NCBI RefSeq assembly: GCF_002300165.1
Contig: NZ_MLCE01000028.1
Location: 1-64,000 of the forward strand
Source: Streptomyces sp. Tue6028
GTDB taxonomy: Bacteria > Actinomycetota > Actinomycetes > Streptomycetales > Streptomycetaceae
DNA: 64,000 nt
Direction of reading: 5' to 3'
The notes beneath the pieces were generated by a model. The model was not told the DNA's origin, did not search any database, and worked only from the letters and a program-made list of their open reading frames with translations. Shown piece after piece: positions 16,068 through 24,429 of this stretch (positions within the stretch are counted from its first letter, which is position 1; every line of letters begins with the position of its first letter). Both the position numbers and the translations under genes were made by a program.

Positions 16068-16667
16068 GTGACGACCCCCGTTGTCTCCATCGCCTACCAC
16101 TCCGGCCACGGCCACACCGCCGTGCTCGCCGAGGCCGTCCGCGCCGGCGCCGCCGAGGCCGGTGCCCAGGTCGAGCTGATCAATGTCGACGAGATCACCG
16201 ACGCGCAGTGGGAGCTGCTCGACGCCTCGGACGCGATCGTGTTCGGCTCGCCGACCTACATGGGCACCGCTTCCGGCGCCTTCCATGCCTTCGCCGAAGC
16301 GTCCTCGAAGCGCTGGTTCGGCCAGGACTGGCGGGACAAGCTCGCCGCCGGATTCACCAACTCCGGTTCCAAGAGCGGCGACAAGCTGCATACGCTTCAG
16401 TTCTTCCAGATCCTCGCCGCGCAGCACGGCATGAACTGGATCAACCTCGGTCTGCACCCGGGCTGGAACAGCAGCACGGCCTCCGAGCACGACCTCAACC
16501 GCCTCGGAGTCTTCGCCGGCGCCGCCGCGCAGACCAATGTCGACGAGGGTCCGGACGGCGTGCACAAGGCCGACATCGCCACCGCCGAGCACCTCGGCCG
16601 CCGGATCGCCGAGGCGGCCCGCGTCTTCGCGCTGGGGCGCGTGGCGGCGGCCGGAGCGGCCGCCTGA
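16068..16667 (+). CDS. Flavodoxin-fold NAD(P)H:quinone reductase, WrbA-like
   Basis: The 199-residue protein has the flavodoxin FMN-phosphate loop YHSGHGHTAVLA near residues 9-20, the isoalloxazine loop SPTYMGTASGAFHAF near 63-77 and a downstream GLHPGWN segment. WrbA-type enzymes reduce quinones by two electrons with NAD(P)H, avoiding semiquinone radicals. The GTG at 16068 has CTGAGGAGTACGAACC upstream. Divergent from the HxlR gene over a perfect palindrome, it is the likely regulated target. The C-terminal Ala-rich tail is not conserved. Confidence 0.88.
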   Translation: MTTPVVSIAYHSGHGHTAVLAEAVRAGAAEAGAQVELINVDEITDAQWELLDASDAIVFGSPTYMGTASGAFHAFAEASSKRWFGQDWRDKLAAGFTNSGSKSGDKLHTLQFFQILAAQHGMNWINLGLHPGWNSSTASEHDLNRLGVFAGAAAQTNVDEGPDGVHKADIATAEHLGRRIAEAARVFALGRVAAAGAAA

Positions 16668-16770
16668 GGCGCCGCCCTTCGCGGTGTCCGCGCCGTGGGA
16701 CGTGAGGGGGTGGTGCTTCCGGTGCGCGCCCTTGATGCGAGAAAAATCGAACACATGATTGAATCGCGTC

Positions 16771-16989
16771 ATGCGACCGTTTCCCGACGATCTCGTCCAG
16801 GCGCAGCAGGAGTGGAGCACCACCTACCGTCGGCTGGCCGAGCAGCCCGGCCGGACCGAGCTGCGCCGACGTCTGTACCGGCTGTCGACCGCGGTGCTCT
16901 TCCATCCGTACTGGCAGGAGCGGGGCCGGACCCCGGCGGCCTGGTGGGAACTGCGCAGCCTGGGGCGGCGGGGGAGCGGCCGGGGGTGA
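16771..16989 (+). CDS. Small conserved hypothetical protein (72 aa)
   Basis: The protein begins MRPFPDDLVQAQQEWSTTYR and continues with an Arg/Leu-rich helix and HPYWQERGRTPAAWWEL. Similar small proteins occur in many Streptomyces (memory), with no known function. It has no signal peptide or membrane segment. An AT-rich stretch (GAGAAAAATCGAACAC) sits just upstream and could hold the promoter; no clear ribosome-binding site precedes the ATG at 16771, and an in-frame TTG at 16759 is possible. It stands alone at the left border of the integrase-scar region. Confidence 0.6.
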   Translation: MRPFPDDLVQAQQEWSTTYRRLAEQPGRTELRRRLYRLSTAVLFHPYWQERGRTPAAWWELRSLGRRGSGRG

Positions 16990-17578
16990 GCGGCCGCCCG
17001 CCCCGGCCCGCGCGGGCGGCACCCTCGGGTGCACATGCCGACGGCGACCCCTGGGGACCGCCGTGGAAGAAGCCGTGGCGTTGGTCGTCGTTGTGCGCCC
17101 TCGGACGGCCCGGGGCGACCGACTTCGATGCTTGGGGCTGATGGTTGGCGATCGGCCACGATGCCGCCGTCCCTTGCTCATCCAAGGAGGCTCTCAGGCG
17201 CGGTTCTTGAAGGCACCCCCTGCCTCGACTGCGTCACTCACGGTGTGAGGCTAGGGCTCGCTGCTGGTCACGTCGACCCCAGCGATCAGTTCTTGGGAAT
17301 CACCGGTACTCACACGTTGAGTAGGTGGCTGACCCGCGAGGATGGACCCTGATCGTCATGCTGGCCGTCCCGTGCTGAACCGCCGTTGACCGTGGCTGAC
17401 CGAGCGTTCTGGTGCGCAACTGGTGCGCCGTGCCCCGGGCCTTGGGACACGCGCAAGCCTTCCAAGCCCGTTGGTCGTCTGCCGAGATTGCGGTGAGGCG
17501 CCTTGATCGCCGCGTGTCGAGCCGTGCAGGTGGTCCAGAGCGTCGAGTGCAGACCTATGCCCCTCATCATCCGACTGA
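16990..17578. other. Gene-poor stretch at the edge of a decayed mobile element
   Basis: No reading frame here has a convincing start, codon bias or family match. GC content falls visibly from about 17150 rightward compared with the flanking core genes. A 6-5-6 inverted repeat (TACTCA, CACGT, TGAGTA) lies at 17307-17323 and a CTCACGGTGTGAG palindrome lies at 17239-17251. No tRNA gene or clear attachment duplication was found. It is probably remnant DNA of the element whose integrase end is at 18141-18492. Confidence 0.5.
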
Positions 17579-18001
17579 TCACCAGGAGAACCAACCGGGA
17601 GTGGCCGAGTAGACCTGCGGCGTGTAGTCGCAGGCGCTCTGACGCTCGGCCGTCAGCTTCGCTGCGCGCCGTTCGCCGTCGGCGTCCACTCTGTCGGCTG
17701 CCACCACGAGGGCTAGGGCGGCCACCATGCAAGCAAAGAGGAGCGGAGGGCGAGAAGGCCTACTCCTCACGGTCGCTGTTGCCGCACCGACGACGGCCGC
17801 CAGGAAGGCGCCTGCCACCAGTGCGAGAGCCACCAGTGTGAAGTGGTTCAGGGCTGGTGACTCGTGGCACAGCACGTATTGGCGGCCAGACCGGAAGCCC
17901 TGCACTCGCTCGAAGAGCGCGACCAACCCGAGTGTCGAACCGAACACAAAGACGTGCCACGGTCGCACAAAAGCGTGCTGACCAGCCCTTATGCCGCTCA
18001 T
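17579..18001 (-). CDS. Small integral membrane protein of unknown function
   Basis: The 140-residue product has three hydrophobic segments: WHVFVFGSTLGLVALF near 16-31, LVALALVAGAFLAAVVGAA near 58-76 and LLFACMVAALALVVAADRV near 88-106. A polar tail follows with a single Cys and the end YSATPGWFSW. No family is recognised. The ATG at 18001 is supported by GGAGG four bases upstream. Third-position GC is lower than in flanking core genes, consistent with cargo of the neighbouring mobile-element remnant. Whether it is expressed is unknown. Confidence 0.6.
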   Translation of the reverse strand: MSGIRAGQHAFVRPWHVFVFGSTLGLVALFERVQGFRSGRQYVLCHESPALNHFTLVALALVAGAFLAAVVGAATATVRSRPSRPPLLFACMVAALALVVAADRVDADGERRAAKLTAERQSACDYTPQVYSATPGWFSW

Positions 18002-18140
18002 GGCGCCTCCAGTAGCCATTCCGCGCAAGTCTGTTGCGGGACCTTACAGCGGAAGGCGCGGCAGCTTCGGTCGGGAGTCGCGCACGTCTCTGGCGCAGGA
18101 GTCCCCGGATCTCACTGGGGCCTCAGGCTGTGTGCACTCG

Positions 18141-18492
18141 GGCCCGCTGGTGACGGCGTCCCTGTTCTTCACGGGCCCCGCGGGGGCTGTCGCTCGACCG
18201 TAACCGCTTCAACGATCGGGTATGGCGGCCTGCGCTCCGGGCGGCTGAGGTCGAGACCGGGCGAGACAACGGGATGCACGCGCTGAGGCACTTCTACGCC
18301 TCGGTGCTCCCGAACGCGGGCGAGAGCATCAAGGCACTCAGCGAGTACGTCGGTCACCAAGCCCCCGGGTTCACGCTGCGGACGTACACCCACCTGATGC
18401 CGTCGAGCGGGACCCGCACCCGGGCCGCCGTGGACCGCCTCTTCCCGGACGAACCTCCGGCTGACGGCCCCAGACGGTTCCTAGGCCCCTGA
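18141..18492 (+). pseudogene. Decayed C-terminal end of a tyrosine recombinase (phage/AICE integrase)
   Basis: The frame ending at 18492 reads LDRNRFNDRVWRPALRAAE, then MHALRHFYASVLPNAGESIK, LSEYVGHQAPGFTLRTYTHL. These contain the catalytic HxxR, the later His (VGH) and the Tyr nucleophile (TYTHL). Immediately upstream the homologous stretch GPLVTASLFFTGPAG is in another frame that stops at 18201, so a frameshift lies at about 18175-18195. The core-binding and N-terminal domains are absent. Streptomyces integrative plasmids and phages carry such integrases. The protein cannot be functional; this marks an old insertion between mutM and smc. Confidence 0.8.
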
Positions 18493-18504
18493 CCTGGGCT
18501 TATC

Positions 18505-19470
18505 TCAGTAACCGAAGTCCTGCGTCCACCAAGGGCCGCCCGAGCCGAAGTGGGCTCCGACGCCGAGAGTCTTGAAGTCGCAGTTCAGGATGTTGGCGCG
18601 ATGGCCGGGGCTGTTCATCCAGGCCTCCATCACCGCCTCGGCGGTGGTCTGGCCGCGGGCTATGTTCTCGCCGCCCAGACCGGTTATCCCGGCCTGCGCC
18701 GCACGGTCCCAGGGGCTGAGCCCGCCCGGGTCGGTGTGGTCGAAGAAGTCGCGCAGCGCCATGTCCTCGCTGAACGACTGGGCGAGCTCGGACAGGGAGC
18801 TGTTCGCCGCCACCGGGCTGCAGCCGACCTTGGCCCGCTCCTCGTTGACCAGGCGCAGCACCTCGGCCTCCGCCGCCGTCTCCGCGGACACCACCGGCTC
18901 CTTGGTCTTCGGCGCCTTGGTGGCCTGCTTGGCCGGCTTGCTCGGCTTGGGTGCCTTCGTCTTGGCGGGCTTGGAGGGGTGCTCCTTCGGGGGCGCCGTG
19001 GTGGTCGGCGCGGCCGGCGACGTCGAGGGGGCGGCCGGGGGCGAGACGGAGCGCTGGGCGTCACGGCTCGTCGGGGTGCCGTCGTCGCGGGAGTCGTCCG
19101 CGGTGCCCGACGTGCCGCCCTGCTGGGTCTCCAGGGACGACGGGGAGCTCGCGGCCTGCACGTTGTCGGAGTTGTTGCTGCCGCCACCGAGCGAGTAGTT
19201 CTCGCTGCCCGGCAGCACGCCGGTCGCGACGGCGACGGTGCCCAGGGCCACGGCCGCCGATACACCGAGCAGCCCCGTGCGCACGGGCGTCACCGTCTTG
19301 CGCTTGCGGTGCGAGCGGGCGGCGGCGGTGGGCGGGAGGTCGGCGACGGCTGCGTAGCCGTACAGATTCTCCGGGCCGTAACTCTCCGTGCGAGCACCGT
19401 GTGTGTCCGTGACCCCGGTGGCGCGCCCTGTGGCGGCGCGGCCGGCGGCGGAGCGTCGGTGGCGTCCCAT
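18505..19470 (-). CDS. Secreted or membrane-anchored CAP/SCP-domain protein
   Basis: The 321-residue protein begins MGRHRRSAAGRAATGRATG. It has a single hydrophobic segment near 95-117 (GLLGVSAAVALGTVAVATGV), preceded by basic residues, so it is exported or anchored. A Ser/Thr/Pro/Lys-rich linker (KTKAPKPSKPAKQATKAPKT) leads to a C-terminal CAP domain of about 115 residues: LVNEERAKVGCSP, FFDHTDPGGLSPWDRA, GENIARGQ, WMNSPGHRANIL and WWTQDFGY. CAP proteins are extracellular with varied roles. The ATG at 19470 has GAGGAAGG eight bases upstream. It is divergent from acylphosphatase. Confidence 0.88.
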   Translation of the reverse strand: MGRHRRSAAGRAATGRATGVTDTHGARTESYGPENLYGYAAVADLPPTAAARSHRKRKTVTPVRTGLLGVSAAVALGTVAVATGVLPGSENYSLGGGSNNSDNVQAASSPSSLETQQGGTSGTADDSRDDGTPTSRDAQRSVSPPAAPSTSPAAPTTTAPPKEHPSKPAKTKAPKPSKPAKQATKAPKTKEPVVSAETAAEAEVLRLVNEERAKVGCSPVAANSSLSELAQSFSEDMALRDFFDHTDPGGLSPWDRAAQAGITGLGGENIARGQTTAEAVMEAWMNSPGHRANILNCDFKTLGVGAHFGSGGPWWTQDFGY

Positions 19471-19516
19471 CTCCTGGGCCTTCCTCGATCTTGCGGTCAG
19501 CGATCCCCGGATGAAC

Positions 19517-19534
19517 CTCACTCGAAAGAGTGAG
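19517..19534. promoter_or_regulatory. 7-4-7 palindrome upstream of the CAP gene
   Basis: CTCACTC, GAAA, GAGTGAG is a perfect inverted repeat 47-64 bases upstream of the CAP-protein start. It could be an operator or a 5' leader hairpin. Confidence 0.5.
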
Positions 19535-19624
19535 TTTCCTGTGAGGCTCATTGGGTCGGGACGGTACCCCATGCCGCGTGAGGGGGAAGTGCTCCGAGAG
19601 ACATTGTCCGGTTAGCGTGCACCC

Positions 19625-19906
19625 ATGAACGAGGTTGCACGGCTGGTCGTCTGGGTGCGCGGAAGGGTCCAAGGTGTGGGTTTCCGCTGGTTCACGCGCG
19701 CCAAGGCCCTGGAGATCGGCGGGCTGAGTGGTTTTGCTCTCAATTTGGACGACGGACGCGTCCAGGTCGTGGCGGAGGGCCCGCGGGACGACTGCCAGAG
19801 CCTGCTCGACTGGCTCCAGGGCGACGACACGCCCGGCCGGGTCGACGGAGTCACTGAGATCTGGGACACGCCCCGCGGGATCTACGACGGCTTCGCCATC
19901 CGCTGA
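19625..19906 (+). CDS. acyP: Acylphosphatase
   Basis: The 93-residue protein is a full-length acylphosphatase, hydrolysing carboxyl-phosphate bonds. The phosphate-binding loop RGRVQGVGFRWFTR holds the catalytic Arg and GFALNLDDGRV the catalytic Asn. The ATG at 19625 is ten bases after a possible TAGCGT. From memory, acylphosphatase lies next to smc in many actinobacteria, as here. Confidence 0.92.
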   Translation: MNEVARLVVWVRGRVQGVGFRWFTRAKALEIGGLSGFALNLDDGRVQVVAEGPRDDCQSLLDWLQGDDTPGRVDGVTEIWDTPRGIYDGFAIR

Positions 19907-20287
19907 CGACATCGACCCCGGTGACCTCGCCGGACGGGGGCCGGGCATGCCACCGGCACCTGCCGGGAGCAGAAATGACCTGGTGGTTGCCAAGAACGGC
20001 GAGAAGTGGCAGGCTCCCCAGAGAAGGATGATCTCCACGCCCTGAGGGCCCCGCAGGAGTCGCAGCGCAGCCGTCAGAAGGCCGCGCGACAGCGGGTTGC
20101 CCCCCAATACGGGGCGTGATCGTGTTGACCGTCAAACTTTTTGGTGAGACGCTGAAAGCCCCGCGCACCTTAGCTGTTTGGCATGTGGAACGGCAGCAGG
20201 ACATCAGCAGTGTCAAGCATCGCGGGTGCGATTCCCTCACGACCCACACCGCTTCGGTCGGTCACTCAGTGTGGAGGACCATCCATC
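19907..20287 (+). promoter_or_regulatory. 381-base leader and promoter region of the small gene before smc
   Basis: No gene was seen. TTGACCGTCAA at 20125-20135 is a 5-1-5 palindrome that also contains a TTGACC -35-like hexamer; no good -10 follows at normal spacing. Near the 3' end, CCACAC (20244-20249) can pair with GTGTGG (20269-20274), whose last two bases are the first two of the GGAGG ribosome-binding site at 20273-20277. This hairpin could modulate translation of the downstream gene. Confidence 0.45.
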
Positions 20288-20491
20288 ATGGCAAAGGCGC
20301 TTCTCGGTTACGTCGGCGGTTCCGACCCGCGACTCATTGCCGAGATGCGACGGCTCCAGCAGCGCGTACAGGACCTCGAATCCGAGCTCGTACGGATCCA
20401 GGCCGAGAACGACGCGCTCGCGGCTGCCGCTTCTCACGATTCGCTTCTTGAGAGCATCGACGTACCCCAGGCGGAGCCTGCGCTCACCTGA
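20288..20491 (+). CDS. Small conserved coiled-coil protein upstream of smc
   Basis: The 67-residue protein begins MAKALLGYVGGSDPRLIAEM, followed by one heptad-rich helix (RLQQRVQDLESELVRIQAEN) and a short acidic tail ending PALT. Similar proteins occur in actinobacteria (memory) without assigned function. The ATG at 20288 has GGAGG ten bases upstream. It has its own terminator at 20559-20583, so it forms a separate unit from smc despite adjacency. The single coiled coil suggests an oligomerisation or adaptor role; that is inference. Confidence 0.8.
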   Translation: MAKALLGYVGGSDPRLIAEMRRLQQRVQDLESELVRIQAENDALAAAASHDSLLESIDVPQAEPALT

Positions 20492-20558
20492 TCACTGCAC
20501 CGCACCACGACAGCAGTGGTTGGGCTGCCCGTATCAACCGCTAAGTTGTCAGATTTGC

Positions 20559-20583
20559 AAGGGACGCCTCTTCGGCGTCCCTT
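20559..20583 (+). terminator. Rho-independent terminator
   Basis: AAGGGACGCC and GGCGTCCCTT pair around a TCTTC loop and are followed by CTTTCTT. It ends the small coiled-coil gene and insulates smc. Confidence 0.88.
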
Positions 20584-20701
20584 CTTTCTTGCCCCCGCGT
20601 CCCCTTCCCCTCTCTTCACCGTCTGGTGTGCCCTGCACGTTCATGGGTGAAACCGCGCGTTCATGGAGTGAGACCCGGCCCGAAAGGTAGAGTCCAGCGG
20701 C

Positions 20702-23700
20702 GTGCACCTCAAGGCCCTGACCCTGCGCGGGTTCAAGTCGTTCGCCTCGGCGACCACGCTGCGGTTCGAGCCGGGTATCACGTGCGTCGTGGGCCCCAAC
20801 GGTTCGGGCAAGTCCAATGTCGTGGACGCGCTGAGCTGGGTCATGGGCGAGCAGGGGGCCAAGTCGCTGCGCGGCGGCAAGATGGAGGACGTCATCTTCG
20901 CCGGCACCACCGGCCGCCCGCCGCTCGGCCGCGCCGAGGTGTCCCTCACCATCGACAACTCCGACGGGGCCCTGCCCATCGAGTACGCCGAGGTCACCAT
21001 CACGCGGATCATGTTCCGCAACGGCGGCAGCGAGTACCAGATCAACGGCGACACCTGCCGGCTCCTCGACATCCAGGAACTGTTGTCCGACTCCGGCATC
21101 GGCCGCGAGATGCACGTCATCGTCGGGCAGGGCCAGCTCGACTCCGTCCTGCACGCCGACCCGATGGGCCGCCGCGCGTTCATCGAGGAGGCCGCGGGCG
21201 TCCTCAAGCACCGCAAGCGCAAGGAGAAGGCGCTGCGGAAACTGGACGCGATGCAGGCCAACCTCGCCCGCGTGCAGGACCTCACGGACGAGCTGCGGCG
21301 GCAGCTGAAGCCGCTCGGCCGGCAGGCGGCGGTGGCGCGCCGGGCGGCGGTCATCCAGGCCGATCTGCGCGACGCGCGGCTGCGGCTCCTCGCCGACGAC
21401 CTCGTACGGCTGCGGCAGGCGCTGCAGACCGAGATCGCCGACGAGGCCGCGCTGAAGGCGCGCAAGGAGTCCGCCGAGGCCGAGTTGAAGAAGGCGCTCC
21501 AGCGCGAGGCCCTCCTGGAGGACGAGGTGCGGCAGCTGACTCCGCGCCTCCAGCGGGCCCAGCAGACCTGGTACGAGCTGTCGCAGCTCGCCGAGCGCGT
21601 GCGCGGCACGATCTCGCTGGCCGACGCACGCGTGAAGAGCGCCACGTCCGTGCCCGCCGAGGAGCGGCGCGGGCGCGACCCCGAGGACATGGAGCGCGAG
21701 GCCGCGCGCATCCGCGAGCAGGAGGCCGAGCTCGAAGCGGCGCTGGAGGCAGCCGAACGGGCTCTGGAGGACACGGTCGCGCACCGCGCCGAACTGGAGC
21801 GCGAACTCGCGCTGGAGGAGCGCCGCCTCAAGGACGTGGCCCGTGCCATCGCGGACCGCCGTGAGGGCCTCGCCCGTCTGAACGGCCAGGTCAACGCAGC
21901 CCGTTCGCGTGCCGCCTCCGCCCAGGCCGAGATCGACCGCCTCGCCTCCGCCCGCGACGAGGCCCAGGAACGCGCCTTCGCCGCCCAGGAGGAGTACGAG
22001 CAGCTGAAGGCCGAGGTCGACGGCCTCGACGCGGGCGACGCGGAACTCACCGAGCGGCACGAGGAGGCCAAGAAGCAGCTCTCCGAGGCGGAGGCCGCCC
22101 TGACCGCCGCCCGCGAGGCGGTCACCGCGGCCGAACGCAGGCGCGCCGCCACCCAGGCCCGTCACGAGGCGCTCGCCCTCGGCCTGCGCCGCAAGGACGG
22201 CACGGGCGCGCTGCTCGGGGCCCGCGACCGGCTCACCGGCATCCTCGGGCCCGCGGCCGAACTGCTCTCGGTCACACCCGGTTTCGAGGTCCCGCTGGCC
22301 GCGGCGTTCGGCGCGGCCGCCGACGCGATCGCCGTCACCACCCCGGCCTCCGCGGCGGAGGCCATCCGGCTGCTGCGCAAGCAGGACGCGGGGCGGGCGG
22401 CCCTCCTGCTGACCGGAGCACCGGACGAGCCCGGAGACGGCACCCCGGGCGGCGCCTCCCCGGCACAGCCGGACGGCCCCCGGTACGCCGCCGAACTGGT
22501 CCGTGGTCCCGCCGAGCTGATGCCCGCCGTACGGAGGCTGCTGCGCGGCATCGTCGTGGTCGGCACCCTCGAGGACGCCGAGGACCTCGTCTACGCGCGG
22601 CCCGAGCTCACCGCCGTCACCGCGGAGGGCGACCTGCTCGGCGCGCACTTCGCGCACGGCGGTTCCGCCGGCGCGCCCAGCCTGCTGGAGGTGCAGGCGT
22701 CCGTGGACGAGGCGGCGGCCGAGCTGGAGGAACTCGCCGTCCGCTGCGAGGAGCTGACCGAGGCGCAGCATCTGGCGGCCGGAGTGCGCGGTGAACGGGC
22801 CGCGCTCGTCGAGGAGCTGGGCGAGCGGCGGCGGGCAGCCGAGCGGGAGAAGTCGTCCGTCGCGCAGCAGCTCGGGCGGCTGGCCGGCCAGGCGCGCGGC
22901 GCCGCCGGGGAGGCGGAACGGAGCACGGCCGCCGCGGCGCGCGCCCAGGATGCCCTGGACCGGGCCGTCGAAGAGGCCGAGGAGCTGGCGGAACGGCTCG
23001 CGGTGGCCGAGGAGATGCCCGTGGAGGAGGAACCCGACACCTCCGTGCGTGACCGGCTCGCCGCCGACGGGGCCAACGCCCGGCAGACCGAGATGGAGGC
23101 CCGCCTCCAGGTGCGTACGCACGAGGAGCGGGTCAAGGGGCTCGCCGGACGTGCCGACGGACTCGATCGGGCCGCGCGCGCCGAACGCGAGGCACGCGCG
23201 CGTGCCGAGCAGCGGCGTGCCCGGCTGCGGCACGAGGCCGCGGTCGCCGAGGCCGTCGCCTCCGGCGCGCGCCAGCTGCTCGCCCACGTCGAGGTCTCGC
23301 TGACCCGTGCGGAGGAGGAGCGGGCCGCCGCGGAGAACGCGAAGACGCACCGGGAGCAGGCCCTCGGTGTGGCCCGGGGCGAGGGCCGTGACCTGAAGGC
23401 GGAGCTCGACAAGCTGACGGACTCGGTGCATCGCGGCGAGGTGCTCGGCGCGGAGAAGCGGCTGCGGATAGAGCAACTGGAGTCGAAGGCGCTGGAGGAG
23501 CTCGGTGTCGAGCCGGCCGGGCTCGTCGCGGACTACGGTCCGGACCAGCCGGTGCCGCCGTCGCTGCCCGCCGAGGGCGAGGAGCTGCCGGAGGACCCGG
23601 AGCACCCGCGCAACCAGCCCCGGCCGTTCCACCGTGCGGAGCAGGAGAGGCGGCTCAAGTCGGCCGAACGGGCGTATCAGCAGCTCGGCAAGGTCAATCC

Positions 23701-24277
23701 GCTCGCCCTGGAGGAGTTCGCCGCGCTGGAGGAGCGTCACAAGTTCCTCAGCGAGCAGCTGGAGGACCTCAAGAAGACGCGTGCCGATCTGCTTCAGGTG
23801 GTGAAGGAGGTCGACGAGCGCGTCGAGCAGGTGTTCACCGAGGCGTACCGGGACACGGCCCGGGAGTTCGAGGGGGTCTTCAGCCGGCTGTTCCCGGGAG
23901 GGGAGGGGCGGCTGATCCTGACCGATCCCGACAACATGCTCACCACGGGTGTGGATGTCGAGGCCCGGCCGCCGGGCAAGAAGGTCAAGCGGCTCTCCCT
24001 GCTGTCCGGCGGTGAGCGGTCCTTGACCGCGGTGGCGATGCTCGTGTCGATCTTCAAGGCCCGGCCGAGTCCGTTCTATGTGATGGACGAGGTCGAGGCG
24101 GCGCTCGACGACACCAACCTCCAGCGGCTGATCCGGATCATGCAGGAGCTCCAGGAGGCCTCGCAGCTGATCGTGATCACGCACCAGAAGCGCACGATGG
24201 AGGTCGCCGACGCGCTGTACGGCGTCTCCATGCAGGGCGACGGTGTGTCGAAGGTCATCAGCCAGCGTCTCCGCTAG
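20702..24277 (+). CDS. smc: Chromosome segregation SMC ATPase
   Basis: SMC forms condensin-like rings with ScpA/ScpB and compacts and segregates chromosomes, which matters most at Streptomyces sporulation septation. The 1191-residue protein has the Walker A GPNGSGKSN at 31-39, long coiled coils either side of a hinge around 500-680 (LLRKQDAGRAALLL), the ABC signature LSGGERSLTAVA near 1100 and the Walker B segment FYVMDEVEAALDD. The GTG at 20702 begins VHLKALTLRGFKSFA, the standard SMC N-terminus, with GAAAGG upstream. A large antisense open frame covers the whole gene and is a shadow. Confidence 0.97.
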   Translation: MHLKALTLRGFKSFASATTLRFEPGITCVVGPNGSGKSNVVDALSWVMGEQGAKSLRGGKMEDVIFAGTTGRPPLGRAEVSLTIDNSDGALPIEYAEVTITRIMFRNGGSEYQINGDTCRLLDIQELLSDSGIGREMHVIVGQGQLDSVLHADPMGRRAFIEEAAGVLKHRKRKEKALRKLDAMQANLARVQDLTDELRRQLKPLGRQAAVARRAAVIQADLRDARLRLLADDLVRLRQALQTEIADEAALKARKESAEAELKKALQREALLEDEVRQLTPRLQRAQQTWYELSQLAERVRGTISLADARVKSATSVPAEERRGRDPEDMEREAARIREQEAELEAALEAAERALEDTVAHRAELERELALEERRLKDVARAIADRREGLARLNGQVNAARSRAASAQAEIDRLASARDEAQERAFAAQEEYEQLKAEVDGLDAGDAELTERHEEAKKQLSEAEAALTAAREAVTAAERRRAATQARHEALALGLRRKDGTGALLGARDRLTGILGPAAELLSVTPGFEVPLAAAFGAAADAIAVTTPASAAEAIRLLRKQDAGRAALLLTGAPDEPGDGTPGGASPAQPDGPRYAAELVRGPAELMPAVRRLLRGIVVVGTLEDAEDLVYARPELTAVTAEGDLLGAHFAHGGSAGAPSLLEVQASVDEAAAELEELAVRCEELTEAQHLAAGVRGERAALVEELGERRRAAEREKSSVAQQLGRLAGQARGAAGEAERSTAAAARAQDALDRAVEEAEELAERLAVAEEMPVEEEPDTSVRDRLAADGANARQTEMEARLQVRTHEERVKGLAGRADGLDRAARAEREARARAEQRRARLRHEAAVAEAVASGARQLLAHVEVSLTRAEEERAAAENAKTHREQALGVARGEGRDLKAELDKLTDSVHRGEVLGAEKRLRIEQLESKALEELGVEPAGLVADYGPDQPVPPSLPAEGEELPEDPEHPRNQPRPFHRAEQERRLKSAERAYQQLGKVNPLALEEFAALEERHKFLSEQLEDLKKTRADLLQVVKEVDERVEQVFTEAYRDTAREFEGVFSRLFPGGEGRLILTDPDNMLTTGVDVEARPPGKKVKRLSLLSGGERSLTAVAMLVSIFKARPSPFYVMDEVEAALDDTNLQRLIRIMQELQEASQLIVITHQKRTMEVADALYGVSMQGDGVSKVISQRLR

Positions 24278-24342
24278 CGCCGCGAAAGTACGTGTAGCCC
24301 ACACCGGTCTTGACCTGGGCTTCCTCCTGCCTTCACTCTGAC

Positions 24343-24355
24343 TTCAAGTGTTGAA
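24343..24355. promoter_or_regulatory. Upstream 13-bp operator-like repeat of the glcP promoter
   Basis: TTCAAGTGTTGAA is a 5-3-5 perfect inverted repeat. A second 13-mer of the same pattern, TTCGAAACTTGAA, lies at 24407-24419, 64 bases away. Confidence 0.55.
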
Positions 24356-24401
24356 CACAACTCTGTCGAGGTTGTGGCCGAAATTCATAGCTTGCCGCCT
24401 G

Positions 24402-24429
24402 TTGACTTCGAAACTTGAAGGCATAGTCT
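24402..24429 (+). promoter_or_regulatory. Core promoter of glcP with embedded operator-like repeat
   Basis: TTGACT at 24402-24407 and TAGTCT at 24424-24429 are separated by 16 bases, a good vegetative promoter. The spacer is nearly filled by TTCGAAACTTGAA (24407-24419), related to the upstream repeat at 24343-24355. A repressor bound here would block RNA polymerase. The region is notably AT-rich for this genome. Confidence 0.65.

Noticed and set aside
17063..17352. Short plus-strand frames between the small hypothetical and the membrane protein
   Set aside because: No codon bias or ribosome-binding site; probably chance frames.
17310..17732. 140-codon minus-strand frame in the integrase-scar region
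   Set aside because: Low-quality Arg/Gly/His composition, no ribosome-binding site, no match; partly overlaps the better-supported membrane-protein gene.
20218..20260. tRNA-like T-arm (GGGTGCGATTCCC) upstream of the small pre-smc gene
   Set aside because: No acceptor, D or anticodon arms can be fitted around it.
20549..24304. 1251-codon open frame antisense to smc
   Set aside because: GC-rich shadow of smc. It has no family features, and smc is fully conserved on the other strand.
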